Source: Archivesica marissinica (Eukaryota; Mollusca; Bivalvia; Venerida; Vesicomyidae). Taken from it: a DNA stretch of 64,000 nucleotides. This document shows, piece after piece, positions 45,545-55,816 of this stretch. The stretch is taken from assembly GCA_014843695.1 (NCBI GenBank), contig CM026387.1:66260139-66324138 (forward strand). The letters run 5' to 3'. The notes beneath the pieces were generated by a model. The model was not told where the DNA came from, did no database searches, and saw only the letters and a program-made list of their open reading frames with translations. The number at the start of each line of letters is the position of its first letter. The stretch's first letter is position 1. The position numbers and the translations under genes are program-made.

Positions 45545-45768
45545 TTTATTAATTAATCGTTTATTTATCGTCGTCACCTGCTTTTTCGGACCGACGCCTC
45601 AATATGTATGCTGGTTATTTTTAGATTTTGGAGGAAAGTGCAAGGTAAATAGTCCCATTTCTAATACTTTTAATATTATTATGGTGGAAAATCTGATCGA
45701 ACCTGTGATTCCTGGTTTTGCAATCCAACGTGTTAAACACTGAACCTGTGACCCGTCCCGTCTAAGGT
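45545..45768 (-). mobile_element. SINE family C, old copy with internal deletion
   Basis: Tail tttatttatcgtcgtcacc, ttagattttggaggaaagtg, then a jump over the central body to agtcccatttctaat and a mutated head (tgatcgaacctgtgattcct). Confidence 0.7.
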
Positions 45769-46887
45769 CGTTTTCATGAAATCATCAGAGCAAATATGTG
45801 GTATGTCGGTTTGGCCGGTCATTTTCATTCCTTCTTAGAATAGACAGTGTTACTTCTGATATAAGATATATATCAGTAATACTAGTTAGAGTCCGTTCCT
45901 AGTATTGTATATGTTTTAATGAATCATATGTACATAAAACAACACTCCACTGGCCCAATCAAAAATTTCCTGGAATATGAATGCATTTTGCATTACTCTA
46001 ATAGGATGTATACATAAATTATCATCATGCAATTATGTTCTTTTCTCCTTATTGGAGGAATTACAAGAATTGCTTATACCTCATCAACATTTCTTGGAAT
46101 ACCATTGGTCAATTTGCTACCACGTGGTATAAACCATTCCACAATGTATCCCTCAACAGAATTGAGAGGGCAATATTGCCATGGGATATACGTATATCTC
46201 ACTCTCCAACAAACCGGAAGTTCGGTGATGCGCAACGAATCTGTGCAAGATGCCGAAATAAATATTGAGGTAATTTTTGTACATTTTACACCATTTATAG
46301 ATGTTGAATTTCTTAGCACACGATAAGACTAACAGTGAAATACGATACGAAAATCTATTGAACATTTATGGGATCCCAAATCTGGACGTGCCGGTGTCAA
46401 GGTAAAATAACACATTTGTTAAATAAATTAAATTCAGTATAACAAAATTGATACTAACCTTGGTTGAGAATGATATAGTGGATTATCTCCCCTGAGGACA
46501 TTATAAGTTTCCCTTGGAGATATAATCCACAATATTCCCCTCAACAAAGGGCAATGTTTATATAATAGATTCGTTTAGCGCGCTATTCGTATGAATTCAC
46601 AAGTTTAGAAACATGCAAACTCAACTTTCTTTCAATTTTGTTTAAGAAAATGTATGAAAAGCGAAATAAATTAATGTTACTAATTTTGGAAACATTGTAG
46701 ATCAAATTGTCATTGAAGTTAATTATTCTTAATCCGATTGTCATAGCAATGTTGTCATTCTGTACGGACTGTAACGGAATTCTAAAATAAATGACTTCTA
46801 ACACTGGATAATTATATGCTACAACATAGTCCATATAATCATAGATGCTAATAATCGGGTACTATTTCAAAGCTATTGTTAGGACGC
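45769..46887. other. No supported gene; small inverted repeat at 46479-46533
   Basis: gtggattatctcc and ggagatataatccac form a loose hairpin. The frame at 46035-46268 ends RICARCRNKY, faintly like a LINE C-terminal CxxC, but nothing after it supports this. Confidence 0.4.
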
Positions 46888-47080
46888 GGCTATAGTCTTT
46901 CGATCGCCTTTATATCGACGTCTCGAATCGGTGATTTACACCAGCATCGTAAAAGAATCAGAGGATCCTCTGGAGTATTGCAATGTCTGTATCATTGCAT
47001 TATTCTCCAAAAACTGACATGCCTATTCACTTCAGGATACGTCTCTAGTTTGGACAACCGATAGAGACAATAAGAAAACA
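46888..47080 (+). mobile_element. SINE family C, old degenerate copy
   Basis: gacgtctcgaatcggtgatt, gtaaaagaatcagaggatcc, tgtctgtatcattgcattat, tggacaaccgatagagacaa: body and tail with many substitutions. Confidence 0.75.
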
Positions 47081-47154
47081 AACAAACACGCACTAACATG
47101 CACGCGAACAAATGACAACACATATAATATGGGCATTCCATGGAACTGTCAGGA

Positions 47155-47438
47155 TATGTAGTCCAGTGGTAACACGCTGGACAGGTAATCCAGGGATCGC
47201 AGGTTCGATCCCCCGTCTGACACTAATAAAATGAACAGTCTTTCAGACGGAACATTAAACCGAGGTCTCGTGTCGGTGCTGTACACCGTGCACGTAAAAG
47301 AACCAGAGGAGACTCTGGAATAGGTCTATGTCTGTATCATTGCACTATCCTCCAAACATCTAAAATGACTAATCTCTGCGGGAGGCGTCGCTCATATGGG
47401 CAACCGATAGCGACGATAAATAAACGCAAAGCACACAC
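47155..47438 (+). mobile_element. SINE family C, full length, with target duplication
   Basis: Complete head (tgtagtccagtggtaacacg, anticodon loop changed to caggtaa) and tail. Flanks gaactgtcagga (47143-47154) and gaactgccagga (47439-47450) differ at one base. Confidence 0.93.
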
Positions 47439-49426
47439 GAACTGCCAGGACTCCGAACGTGCATCCTGTGATTATTCTCCAACAGATGGAAAGATAAGTC
47501 TTTCACTTGTTATGAGGGAGTAGAGAACCAGACAATTGCTGTAAATAGTTGAAAGCTATCCGAACACTACCATTTGTATTACTATGCATTATGCACCTGT
47601 CGTTTAATTTGATGCATTTTATTTATTTAATATTTTCAAAAATAATCATTAGCGTCACACGGTGTTCTATATAATTCTGATGAAATATAATGTCATTCAC
47701 ACACTGATATGAACGTATGTAATACTCTACACACCACATGACACCGTTTGAAATATTAATATATTGGCATAATTGTGTCATTTCGGAAAATACTGGTTGT
47801 ACAAATAACAATTCCCATACAAGTCCACAGACACAAACCAATATTTCATTTTCGAAATGTTATTTTGATAATCTTAGTCCCTGTGTCTACTGGAAGACAA
47901 GCTCAAATTAAGAAATATATTTGTCTGACCGTTATTTATTGGTGAATAAAACATGGTTTGGAGTTCTATCGCATAGGAATTAACCACGAAGACCCTAGGC
48001 CTAAGTGATTAATTCCAGCGCTCAGAAGACACTTAATGTTTTATTCCAATATAAATAAATCAGACACAAATATTCTTTCTGTTCTAACATGACAAAATGA
48101 TGTAAAAAGCGCCAAAAACAGTTGTTGTTATTTTTTAGAGTGGGTAAATGGCGTCACAAAACTACACAATGCTAGTAAAATGACGTTAGATTTCGCTAAA
48201 CAATGTTTTATTGTAGATGTAGACACGGTAAATTCCTTCTTTGCATATACAGACAAAATGCAGAGCCATATCTGAACAATAAATACATACATACATACGC
48301 ACACATTAAAATGATATTTTCTGAAATTAATCCACAGTATTTTGATACAAATACATTATTTTCTGAAACAACACCACTTACCTATCCAATATGCAGCGGC
48401 GACACATACCAAAACCACAACAACGCATAGGTGGAGCATGTATTTCATTATTGCGGCGTTGTTGTATAATTATATTATGAAAGATAACTTTTATTTGATC
48501 CCCTTTTGTTCGTCTTATGTTCAGAAAATATCCACGTCAGAATAAGTTGTTTCTTGCTGATCTAGAAAACAAAAATCCGAGTTTATAAAATCTGTATTAT
48601 CACGTTTGGTCTATGTTACGCTATGTATGTTGCAGTGATTTTGGTACTCTTTTACCAACGAAGGAACTCCGATTATCTCTGTACAATTTCCGATTCCACA
48701 GGCATTCGATATATAAGAGACTGCTTCTGTGTATGCTATCGGAATATATAGTCTCTCTCTATAGTATTGACCATGTCCACAGTAATGGTGTGCGGTGTGA
48801 CAATTTAGCACCGGAATTGAAATATCGTAGTAATGAGGCAAATAAAGAGATATCTATATTGTAATATTCCAGTAAGGACAATGCATGACCGACAGGCTTC
48901 CTGATAATTCAATTTCAGTGTGTTTCCCGTCTATGGTGCGCCAGGGGATGCTGTAGGAAATTACTGACAACTGACAGAAAGACAATGTACTGACAATAAT
49001 TTAGCAAAAATCATGTCCATTTTTCTATCAGCATCTGCCAAGGGGCGTTTTAGCCTATGTTTAGTATAACAGTGTCTGTGTGGGAGGCCACATGTGTGCA
49101 TGTAATATCTCCTGCGTAGAAACATATTTAGATTTGTACTACCACATATCTACAAAGTAACACCACACGTACAGAACACATACATACATATATGCTGTTT
49201 ATATGTTGTGTATTTATATTTTATTTAGAGCATATAGTACCCGTGTAACGTGAGCACTGTACGTCCATGCGAATAGAAAGAAATTTACATTGTGAATGTA
49301 TTAATACTTCACACACTTTTACCAACGGACATAATTTTATTGAGCAAAAATAAAATCGTATTTGTATATTGTTTATGACCCTTTAGACTGTCATAAATAA
49401 TTTAAATCAAGATAGATATCGATTGC
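47439..49426. other. No recognisable gene
   Basis: About 2 kb of AT-rich sequence. Frames at 47623, 48203, 48342 and 48613 are short and unrelated to any family I know. There is a small (CATA)n run at 48282-48298. Confidence 0.5.
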
Positions 49427-49439
49427 ATGTCGATTTAGT

Positions 49440-49994
49440 CCGCCTCCGTGGTCGAGTGGTGTGCTTTACGTTTATTTATCGTCGCTACCGGTTGCCCATA
49501 TGAGCGACGGCTCCTGAAGAGATTAGTAATTTTAGATTTTTGGAGGATAGTGCATGATACAGTCAGAGACCCATTACAGAGCCTCCTCTGGTTCGTTTAC
49601 GTGCACGATGTAAAGCACCGACACGAGACCTCGGTTTAGCGTCCCATCTGAAAGACTGTCAATTTTATTAGGGTCAGACGGGGGATCGAACCTGCGATCC
49701 CTGGATTACCAGTCCAGCGTTTTACCACTGGGCTACAGATCCGTCTGTTTGGTCGAGTGGTTAAGGTCGCTGACTTGTATACCACTGTAACCTATCATAT
49801 CTGATGGTCACGGGTTCGAGCCCCGCTCAGACCGTGTCTCATTTATATGAAAAAGTTGGCAGTTTCTTACGGAGGTTGGTGCACCAAGTACTGGTTAACC
49901 GCTGGAGCCTGCACAGGAAAGGTGTTGTTAGGTAAACTGCCCGTCGCTCAAATGGGAAACCGGTAGCGACGTTAAATAAACTTAAATAAAAAAA
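49440..49994 (+). mobile_element. SINE family D, interrupted by a family C SINE
   Basis: The D element (tccgcctccgtggtcgagtg ... gtcgctcaaatgggaaaccg ... aaataaacttaaataaaaa) lies between 13-bp duplications atgtcgatttagt (49427-49439 and 49995-50007). Within its box A a family C copy has inserted (49461-49749). The D tail is the same as the C tail with a few changes. Confidence 0.93.
49461..49749 (-). mobile_element. SINE family C inserted in the head of a family D SINE
   Basis: Complete C copy on the minus strand, flanked by the 12-bp duplication tggtcgagtggt (49449-49460 and 49750-49761), which is D box A sequence. The insertion splits the internal promoter of D. Confidence 0.95.
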
Positions 49995-50002
49995 ATGTCG
50001 AT

Positions 50003-50205
50003 TTAGTTTATACACATTTATCTTAGCTAGATTACAAAACAAGTGTTTCCTACATTAGTACATTGGATTAATCGCTCTCGAGTCCTCATTCCTGATGAAA
50101 TCCATCTGCATGAGGGAGAGAAGAGGCAATTTAAGTCCCTTGCTAAATGGCATAATCATAACGTTTACAGATTGGTGCGCTACAACTGCACTATCACGAC
50201 ACAAT
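50003..50205 (-). mobile_element. SINE family A, diverged copy, invaded at its 3' end
   Basis: Minus strand: tttatcttagctagattaca, ctgatgaaatccatctgcat, gggagagaagaggcaattta, a mutated head to ctatcacgac. Its last bases form part of the target duplication of the D SINE at 49440, so this A copy is older than that D copy. Confidence 0.8.
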
Positions 50206-50481
50206 GGCAATGCCACGAGATCAAATTTTAAAATATAAAAGACAAGGCCATTAGCGATTCGCTTTAAGTTTGAATAATTATCTTTTATAAAGATAATATG
50301 ATGTGTGTGTGTGTGCGTGCAGGACTGCGTACACACATACATAAATGGGGAATTAGCGTGGTAGAGCAGAGTAGCCTACACGAAGTGATGGCATGCGAAG
50401 TGGTTTGTCCACGTCTGTGGACTTAGGTGTATGGTCAGCATTGGCTAGTCACAGAACGGAAATGATGAAGGAGATTATCAG

Positions 50482-50736
50482 TTGAACAAGATAACTGGAA
50501 TTATTGCGGCTTCGACTGTAAGGCAAACATTTAAACGAAAAAGCAACGAGGAACAATTTAAAGGTAATAGTGTAATCTCGTTAAAGTTAGACGAGGCTAC
50601 ACAAGCGACGACTATGAATGACATGCGCTCAAAGATTGTAGAACGTTGTTACACACGATATTTGGGGTGTAAATTAAAATGTATATTTGTTTATTTTTCT
50701 AGTGTTCTTCAAAAATGGTATTGCAAAGTAGACTAA
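50482..50736 (+). pseudogene. Possible gag-like N-terminal fragment of the DIRS-like element
   Basis: An 84-codon frame with FKRKSNEEQFKGNSVISLKL and DEATQATTMNDMRSKIVE. The NEEQ-x-K-x-N start resembles the first protein of DIRS-type elements in molluscs, from memory and without alignment. After about residue 50 the frame loses this character. Confidence 0.4.
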
Positions 50737-51192
50737 CGACATGTGTACACAACAAAGCACGTTTACATGTATGTTTTGCCGGTTCGAAACCAGACTGAGC
50801 TAATAGTTTGATGCACACGTGTTGTAAAGTGTAATGTTCTAAAATTCAATAAAAGTGTGAGCATTGAAATTTCCATCTTATGAATGCTATACGTGCATAT
50901 GTATATACTTCATACTAAGTGTTCGATAATCGCAATACAGCTGTATAAAACGTGAAGATGTAACGGTAACAAGACACATCTGTACACTACAGGTATGTTC
51001 CAAAAGTTTGATCAATTGAAACGACATACGTTTAGCATTGATTCGATACGCGTGTTCCCGGATTGAATATGAAGAACAGAATATTGATCAGATGCTAATG
51101 CAATTACTATTAGTTCAGCATTAATAAATATTGGAGATATATTTAAATAACTAAAGTAACAAAGATGAAAAATATCTACATGTAGAGAATCG

Positions 51193-51874
51193 GAAGTGAT
51201 AAATAGAGCGGTGAAAACGTACGCAAGTACTTTGAAAGATTGCTCTGTTAGGGTATATTCAGATAACAAGAACGTAAAATCAGTTTTGCTAAACGGAAGT
51301 AAAAAATCAGATATTGAAACGGTTCCTATTGAACAGAACAAATTATACCAGGAAGAGAATATGCGTATTTATCCCTAGTGGATACCGCGAGGACACACTC
51401 GAGCAGATTACTTAAGCCGCTGTATAGACAGTGATGGCTGGGAAATTTGCGATGACATTTTCAGTACTTTAAATTCAGTGTGGTGTAGATTCACTGTAGA
51501 GGTTTGCCTCTCATTTGAATAAAACATGTCTAAGATTTAATTCAAGATGGTGGGTACCAGGAACTGAAGCAGCTGACGCTATGCCGCAATGTTGGTTATG
51601 TGATATCAACTGGCTGGTTCAGGCACCACGATTAATCATGAAATGTATAGAAAAGACATTAGCTGAAAAAGCAACATGCACATTGAGTATTCCCAAATGG
51701 CAAAGTTCGCCATATTGGCCGTTGTTGATATACAGCAATGATAGGTTAAAATGGTTTGTAAAACAAGACAAAAATTTGGATAAATTCGAAGCTGTAAACA
51801 AGGAAGACAACAGCGGAATATTTACACGGTTTCCTTTAGCAATTGACATGATTACGTTGGTAACTGAGCACTGA
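51193..51874 (+). pseudogene. DIRS-like RNase H and connection domain, broken
   Basis: Frame one: VRVYSDNKNVKSVLLNGSKK to MRIYP, a stop at 51376-51378, then in the same frame WIPRGHTRADYLSRCIDSDG. The YSDN and IPR-HTRADYLSR pieces are the Asp motifs and end of an RNase H fold as in DIRS and Ngaro elements. After a shift near 51500: RFASHLN, RFNSRWWVPGTEAADAMPQC, INWLVQAPRLIMKCI, IPKWQSSPYWPLL, the conserved stretch after RNase H in those elements. One stop and one net two-base loss separate it from a continuous frame. Confidence 0.75.
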
Positions 51875-52082
51875 ACGTCTCAATGCTGGCGGAGATTGTA
51901 GTCCAGAGATGAAGCAAGTACTTGTAGAAGTGTTCTGTATAATTCATGTATAACATACATTCATATGCAAAATCATAGTTAAGAAAATATTTGTTTCAAC
52001 AGGTGTTGGCTTAAGAACTATCCTTAAGGATGCAGGCATTTCTTCAGAGGTTCACAAGAAATAATTGGACTAGATGTCGTCG

Positions 52083-52370
52083 TATTTAATACAGTCGAGG
52101 GCGGATAGTACCGTTAAAAACTATAAACACACTTATTATCAGTTTGAATGTTATTGTGTAGAAAAACCGAGGCAAATGCCATGCCAGCTTCCAATATGTG
52201 TTGCGATGTACATGCCACATCTTCTAGATATAGGAACATCTGGTCTGTAGTTGCAGCGGCTTTCTACGGTATAGAACGGACACCCAGTTTAAATGACTAT
52301 GATGATCATACTGTAGGCAAGATAGTGATGTACTAGTATTTGCTTGATGCGTCAACACGGATAGCTTCAA
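52083..52370 (+). pseudogene. Tyrosine recombinase N-terminal (core-binding) remnant
   Basis: Reads STVKNYKHTYYQFECYC, then VAMYMPHLLDIG and, after a shift, VVAAAFYGIERTPSLND. This pattern (S..T...Y...F..FC, then V..YL..L, then AFY.I...H) is the SAM-like arm-binding domain of DIRS recombinases. Stops follow the shifts. Confidence 0.55.
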
Positions 52371-53010
52371 AACCCGTTACCAAGAAAGATGTAGTTAGTA
52401 CAGAATTGTTACAAAATCTATGTTCTATTTATTCAGAAAATGCAGACGTACTTGATCAAATAGGTCTGTGTATGCTTATGTTGGGATATGCAGGCTTTGA
52501 GACGTAACGAAATTAGTCATTTACATAGCAATGATGTCGAATTCAAACCTGATCATTTAGTTCTTAAAATAAGAATGAGTAAAACAGACATATATAGGCA
52601 GGGCAGAGAAGTATTGATAAGCAAAGGGTCGTCCGTCGCTTGTCCGTATGTACTTTTAAAAAGCTACATGTTAAATTCCGCTCTGAATGATAAATCTGAT
52701 TATTACTTATTCAAACCAGCCTTTAGATCGAAAGGCACTGTTGTACTAACAACACAACCAACTTAGTTATACAAGGGCTAAAGAATGCATTGTGAAGAAG
52801 CTCAGAGTTGCCGCCCCTGGTTACAATTTGAGGACTCATTCCAGTGGAGCCACAGCGGCTGCCAATACACCAGCTGTGTCTGATATGTGTTTGAAGCGAC
52901 ATGGTCATTGGAAAACAGAACAAGCCAATGATGGCTATATAGCTGATTCAGTTGAAGACGTTGATAACACAATCTTTATATCTGTGATTTTGATGATCAC
53001 AACAATATGA
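52371..53010 (+). pseudogene. Tyrosine recombinase catalytic domain, broken
   Basis: Successive frames give VLDQIGLCMLMLGYAGF, then LRRNEISHLHSNDVEF (first catalytic Arg), MSKTDIYRQG (the Lys motif), CPYVLLKSY and YYLFKP. After another shift come VKKLRVAAPG, NLRTHSSGATAAAN, CLKRHGHWKTEQANDGYIAD. The His of H-x-x-R is present, but the box is short by three to four residues and lacks its Arg; the Trp and nucleophilic Tyr (DGYIAD) are visible. At least two frameshifts. Confidence 0.78.
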
Positions 53011-53977
53011 GACTGTAAAACTGATCATAAAAAACCTGGGTAATACTGAAGTTGGATTTTCTTTTTCTATTTGTCTAAAAATTCAAAGCTCTTCTATGCT
53101 TTGTATTTCTATAAATCTTTCTCGCTAATTGCACAACAGTGTTTGTTGTTGTTGTTGTTGTTGTGGTTGTTGTTTTTGTATGGAAGCGAAGGGGGGACTT
53201 TACAATTATCCTCGTTACAGCGTATAGAGGATAACTATTGTCCTATCGGTGATGTATTACAAAACCGGGTTGACAGGTTTGTGCAACAGGGTTTTATAAT
53301 AGGATAGCTGAATCGAATTCAATCAGTTCTAGCGAGACACGATCGAAGAAACATCGCTTGAAAATCCAAATTCATTGTACTGATTGTACCGATTATTAAA
53401 TTGTATTTATTAGTGTTTCTCCAATTCGGGAGTTATTCGTTATCCTTTCTAAATGTAATAACCAAGAAAGCCAAGGGATAAAGACGATACACATTTGCTG
53501 TTTGCAGCATGGATTCCCTCTACGTACCCCTCTTCCTCAAAACAGATTTAGGGTTGAAAAAGATAATATTTGGAGCAGGTTTGGGCAGCCCACTCGCGGT
53601 TTAATTGACTTTATTGCATTAGTTCTTAAGTAGAAGAGCGTTTTCACTACAGACTAGTACAATGCATTAAGAACATGAATAGTTATTACTATTTATGAAC
53701 CGGAGAAGAATGTGTATATTATTTGGTAAAATTCTAATTCGGAGGAAATAAAATGATTTAGCAATAACGTAGAATATATTAATGTCTTTGTTATAAGAAC
53801 ATATATACGTAAAGGATACATATGATAGAATATGTTAGAATGTAACAAATAACATACCTTGGTAAGCATCACTTGACTCTCTATATATATCACTCTCGCT
53901 CATTTAGAGGGGACCTGCTTTATGCTATTAAATAAATGTGTAAGAGTCCAGTTCAGGAGCTCAAACGTATGTGTGTG
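53011..53977. other. Mostly featureless; (GTT)n at 53141-53177
   Basis: A short GTT repeat is the only structure seen. Confidence 0.5.
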
Positions 53978-54047
53978 TGTTTTATTTACGTTCATTCATT
54001 TATCGTCGCTACCGGTTGCCCATATGAGCGACGCCTCCTGAAGGGAT
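53978..54047 (-). mobile_element. SINE family C tail only
   Basis: tttatcgtcgctaccggttg and catatgagcgacgcctcctg on the minus strand; a strongly 5'-truncated copy, 65 bp from a full C copy in the opposite orientation. Confidence 0.85.
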
Positions 54048-54111
54048 TTTGAACCGTTTTGATTGGATAACGCCGCATAATAAAAATCATTGAGATCGCT
54101 AGAAAGTAGTT

Positions 54112-54408
54112 ACAGACGGATCTGTAGTCCAGTAGTTAACACGCTGGACTGGTAATCCGGGGATCGCAGGTTCGATCCCCCGTCTGACCCTAATAAAAGT
54201 AACAGTCTTTCAGTTGGGACTTTAAGCCGATGTCTCGTGTCGGTGCTTTACACCATGCACGTAAAAGAACCAGAGGAGACTCTGGAATGGGTGTCTGTCT
54301 GTAATATGGCACTATCTTCCAAACATCTAAAATGACTCATTTCTTCAGGAGGCGTCGCTCATATGGGCAACCGGTAGTGATGATAAATAAGCGTAAAACA
54401 CACACACT
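54112..54408 (+). mobile_element. SINE family C, full length with the best-kept tRNA head
   Basis: The head folds as a tRNA-Thr(GGT)-like cloverleaf: acceptor cagacgg/ccgtctg, anticodon stem ctgga/tccgg around loop ctggtaa, box B ggttcgatccc. Body cgtgtcggtgctttacacc, tail ggcaaccggtagtgatgata. Confidence 0.94.
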
Positions 54409-54667
54409 GCAATCAACTGTGACACTTTCTGTGTTCCCAATACTCTCTTTACAGTTTTATATCATTCATAATACGTAATATATTATTATTGCTATGAGTA
54501 AGGACATGGCATATAGTCTACACATGGTTCACTTCTTCAGTGTATACATAGGTGGTGGGGGTCATTATTCTATGGCATTGATGTTCAGTGTATACATAAG
54601 TGGTGGGAGGTCATTATTCTTATTTATTTTATGATTGGCTGTGTAAAATAGTATAGGGAGAAGAACT

Positions 54668-54779
54668 ATATACGTTTTCTTTCGTTCTAATCCCTTTCAG
54701 TCTACTGCTGTTAAATTATATGTAAAATGTTCATTTCTTGATTACATTGACAAATACTGAAATAAATAATGTTTAAACC
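54668..54779 (+). mobile_element. LINE tail (family G)
   Basis: ttttctttcgttctaatccc to aaataaataatgtttaaacc, as inside the SINE at 31627. Confidence 0.85.
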
Positions 54780-54896
54780 AAATAAATACAATAGCAAATG
54801 AACACGAATGTAAGATATATCTATAACATAATCGTTCAGAAAGCTGTAAATTCATTGTTCAATATAATTATATATATTCTTCTGCTGTCTTTATGC

Positions 54897-55001
54897 TATT
54901 GTTCTAATCCCTTTCAATCTACTGCTGTTAACTTATATGTAAAATGTTCATTTCTTGATTACATGTACAAATACTAAAATAAATAATGTTTAAACTAAAA
55001 T
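54897..55001 (+). mobile_element. LINE tail (family G)
   Basis: gttctaatccctttcaatct to aaataaataatgtttaaact; second nearby copy, starting at a slightly different truncation point. Confidence 0.85.
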
Positions 55002-55080
55002 AGTATGCATATACATTATGTGAACCTCCTACAGCACCCGCCACCCCATTATCATCTTTAGAAACTGAGAGACAAATTAT

Positions 55081-55148
55081 CTGCGTACTTTTCTTTTCAG
55101 ATTCAATATATTTATGTCACTCTTGAATCTGAAAAGAAAAGTACGCAG
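55081..55148. repeat. Perfect 26-bp hairpin
   Basis: ctgcgtacttttcttttcag + attcaa (55081-55106) is exactly complementary to 55123-55148, with a 16-nt loop. Could be a foldback element remnant or a hairpin RNA source. Confidence 0.95.
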
Positions 55149-55465
55149 CTAATTTCAACGATGGATAGTAAATCAACAAATCAGTAAACAGTTCGAGCTA
55201 GGTCCAACAACGGATAGTTTTTCTACCAATGAAAAACATCCTTACAAACGCTGAATTTAACCGAAAACATTCAAACCCTAAACTGTTTCTGATGTCCGTT
55301 TTTGGAGATTTGTGACTGTTTGAACCATAACAAATGACATATAAACGGCGAGAAACATAATAAATCGGGTCGGGTTATTGGTCGCGCATTGCGTGCGAAG
55401 ACAAAGAGATCATATAACATGAAAACAAAAGAATAAAATTGCAAGAGATACGAAGACAGGTTAAG
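55149..55465. other. No recognisable feature
   Basis: Non-coding. Confidence 0.5.
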
Positions 55466-55466
55466 G

Positions 55467-55653
55467 GACTCCTAAACAGACCCTATGTAAGTTGATGCTT
55501 GTAGCCTAAGTTATGGTCGGGCTGAGTTATCAAATAACATTACCCATCTAATTAACACATTATCGAATATAGATGCGTGTTAGTACAGCGTGACTCCTGT
55601 ACTGACTCTATATATTTTGGTGCTGGTAGCCTAATCTATGGCCGGGCTGAGCA
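55467..55653. repeat. Diverged repeat copies flanking the second LINE
   Basis: Two copies, 55467-55530 and 55587-55653, share gactcct, gtagcctaa and gccgggctgagc; a third lies at 57718-57784 across the LINE. Confidence 0.85.
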
Positions 55654-55683
55654 TGCACATAATATTATACATCAAACATATTC

Positions 55684-55816
55684 AATCAATCAATCGTTTA
55701 TTAAAGCATAAAACATAATATAATGTTTATAGCCAAATACATATAATGAGTACAACATAGACAGTTTGCATAATTGTTTTCAAAAGAGCATCAGTACTAT
55801 GGAAAATAGATTAAAT
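55684..55816 (-). mobile_element. 3' UTR and (ATTG)n end of the second LINE
   Basis: On the minus strand the element runs past the stop to tttaataaacgattgattga, a short simple-repeat end typical of some LINE lineages. Confidence 0.75.

Larger units (their letters stand above)
50470..53010 (+). mobile_element. Degenerate DIRS-like (tyrosine-recombinase) retrotransposon
   Basis: In order: a short gag-like piece, the C-terminal RNase H/connection part of a DIRS-type reverse transcriptase, and the two halves of a tyrosine recombinase. DIRS elements integrate with a recombinase rather than a DDE integrase or endonuclease. Stops, frameshifts and loss of the RT palm make it dead. The split terminal repeats expected of DIRS were not identified. 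A Crypton would have the recombinase but not the RNase H part. Confidence 0.7.

Noticed and set aside
46035..46268. LINE C-terminus ending RICARCRNKY
   Set aside because: Only one CxxC-like motif; the expected His and Cys do not follow, and no other LINE motif is nearby in any frame.
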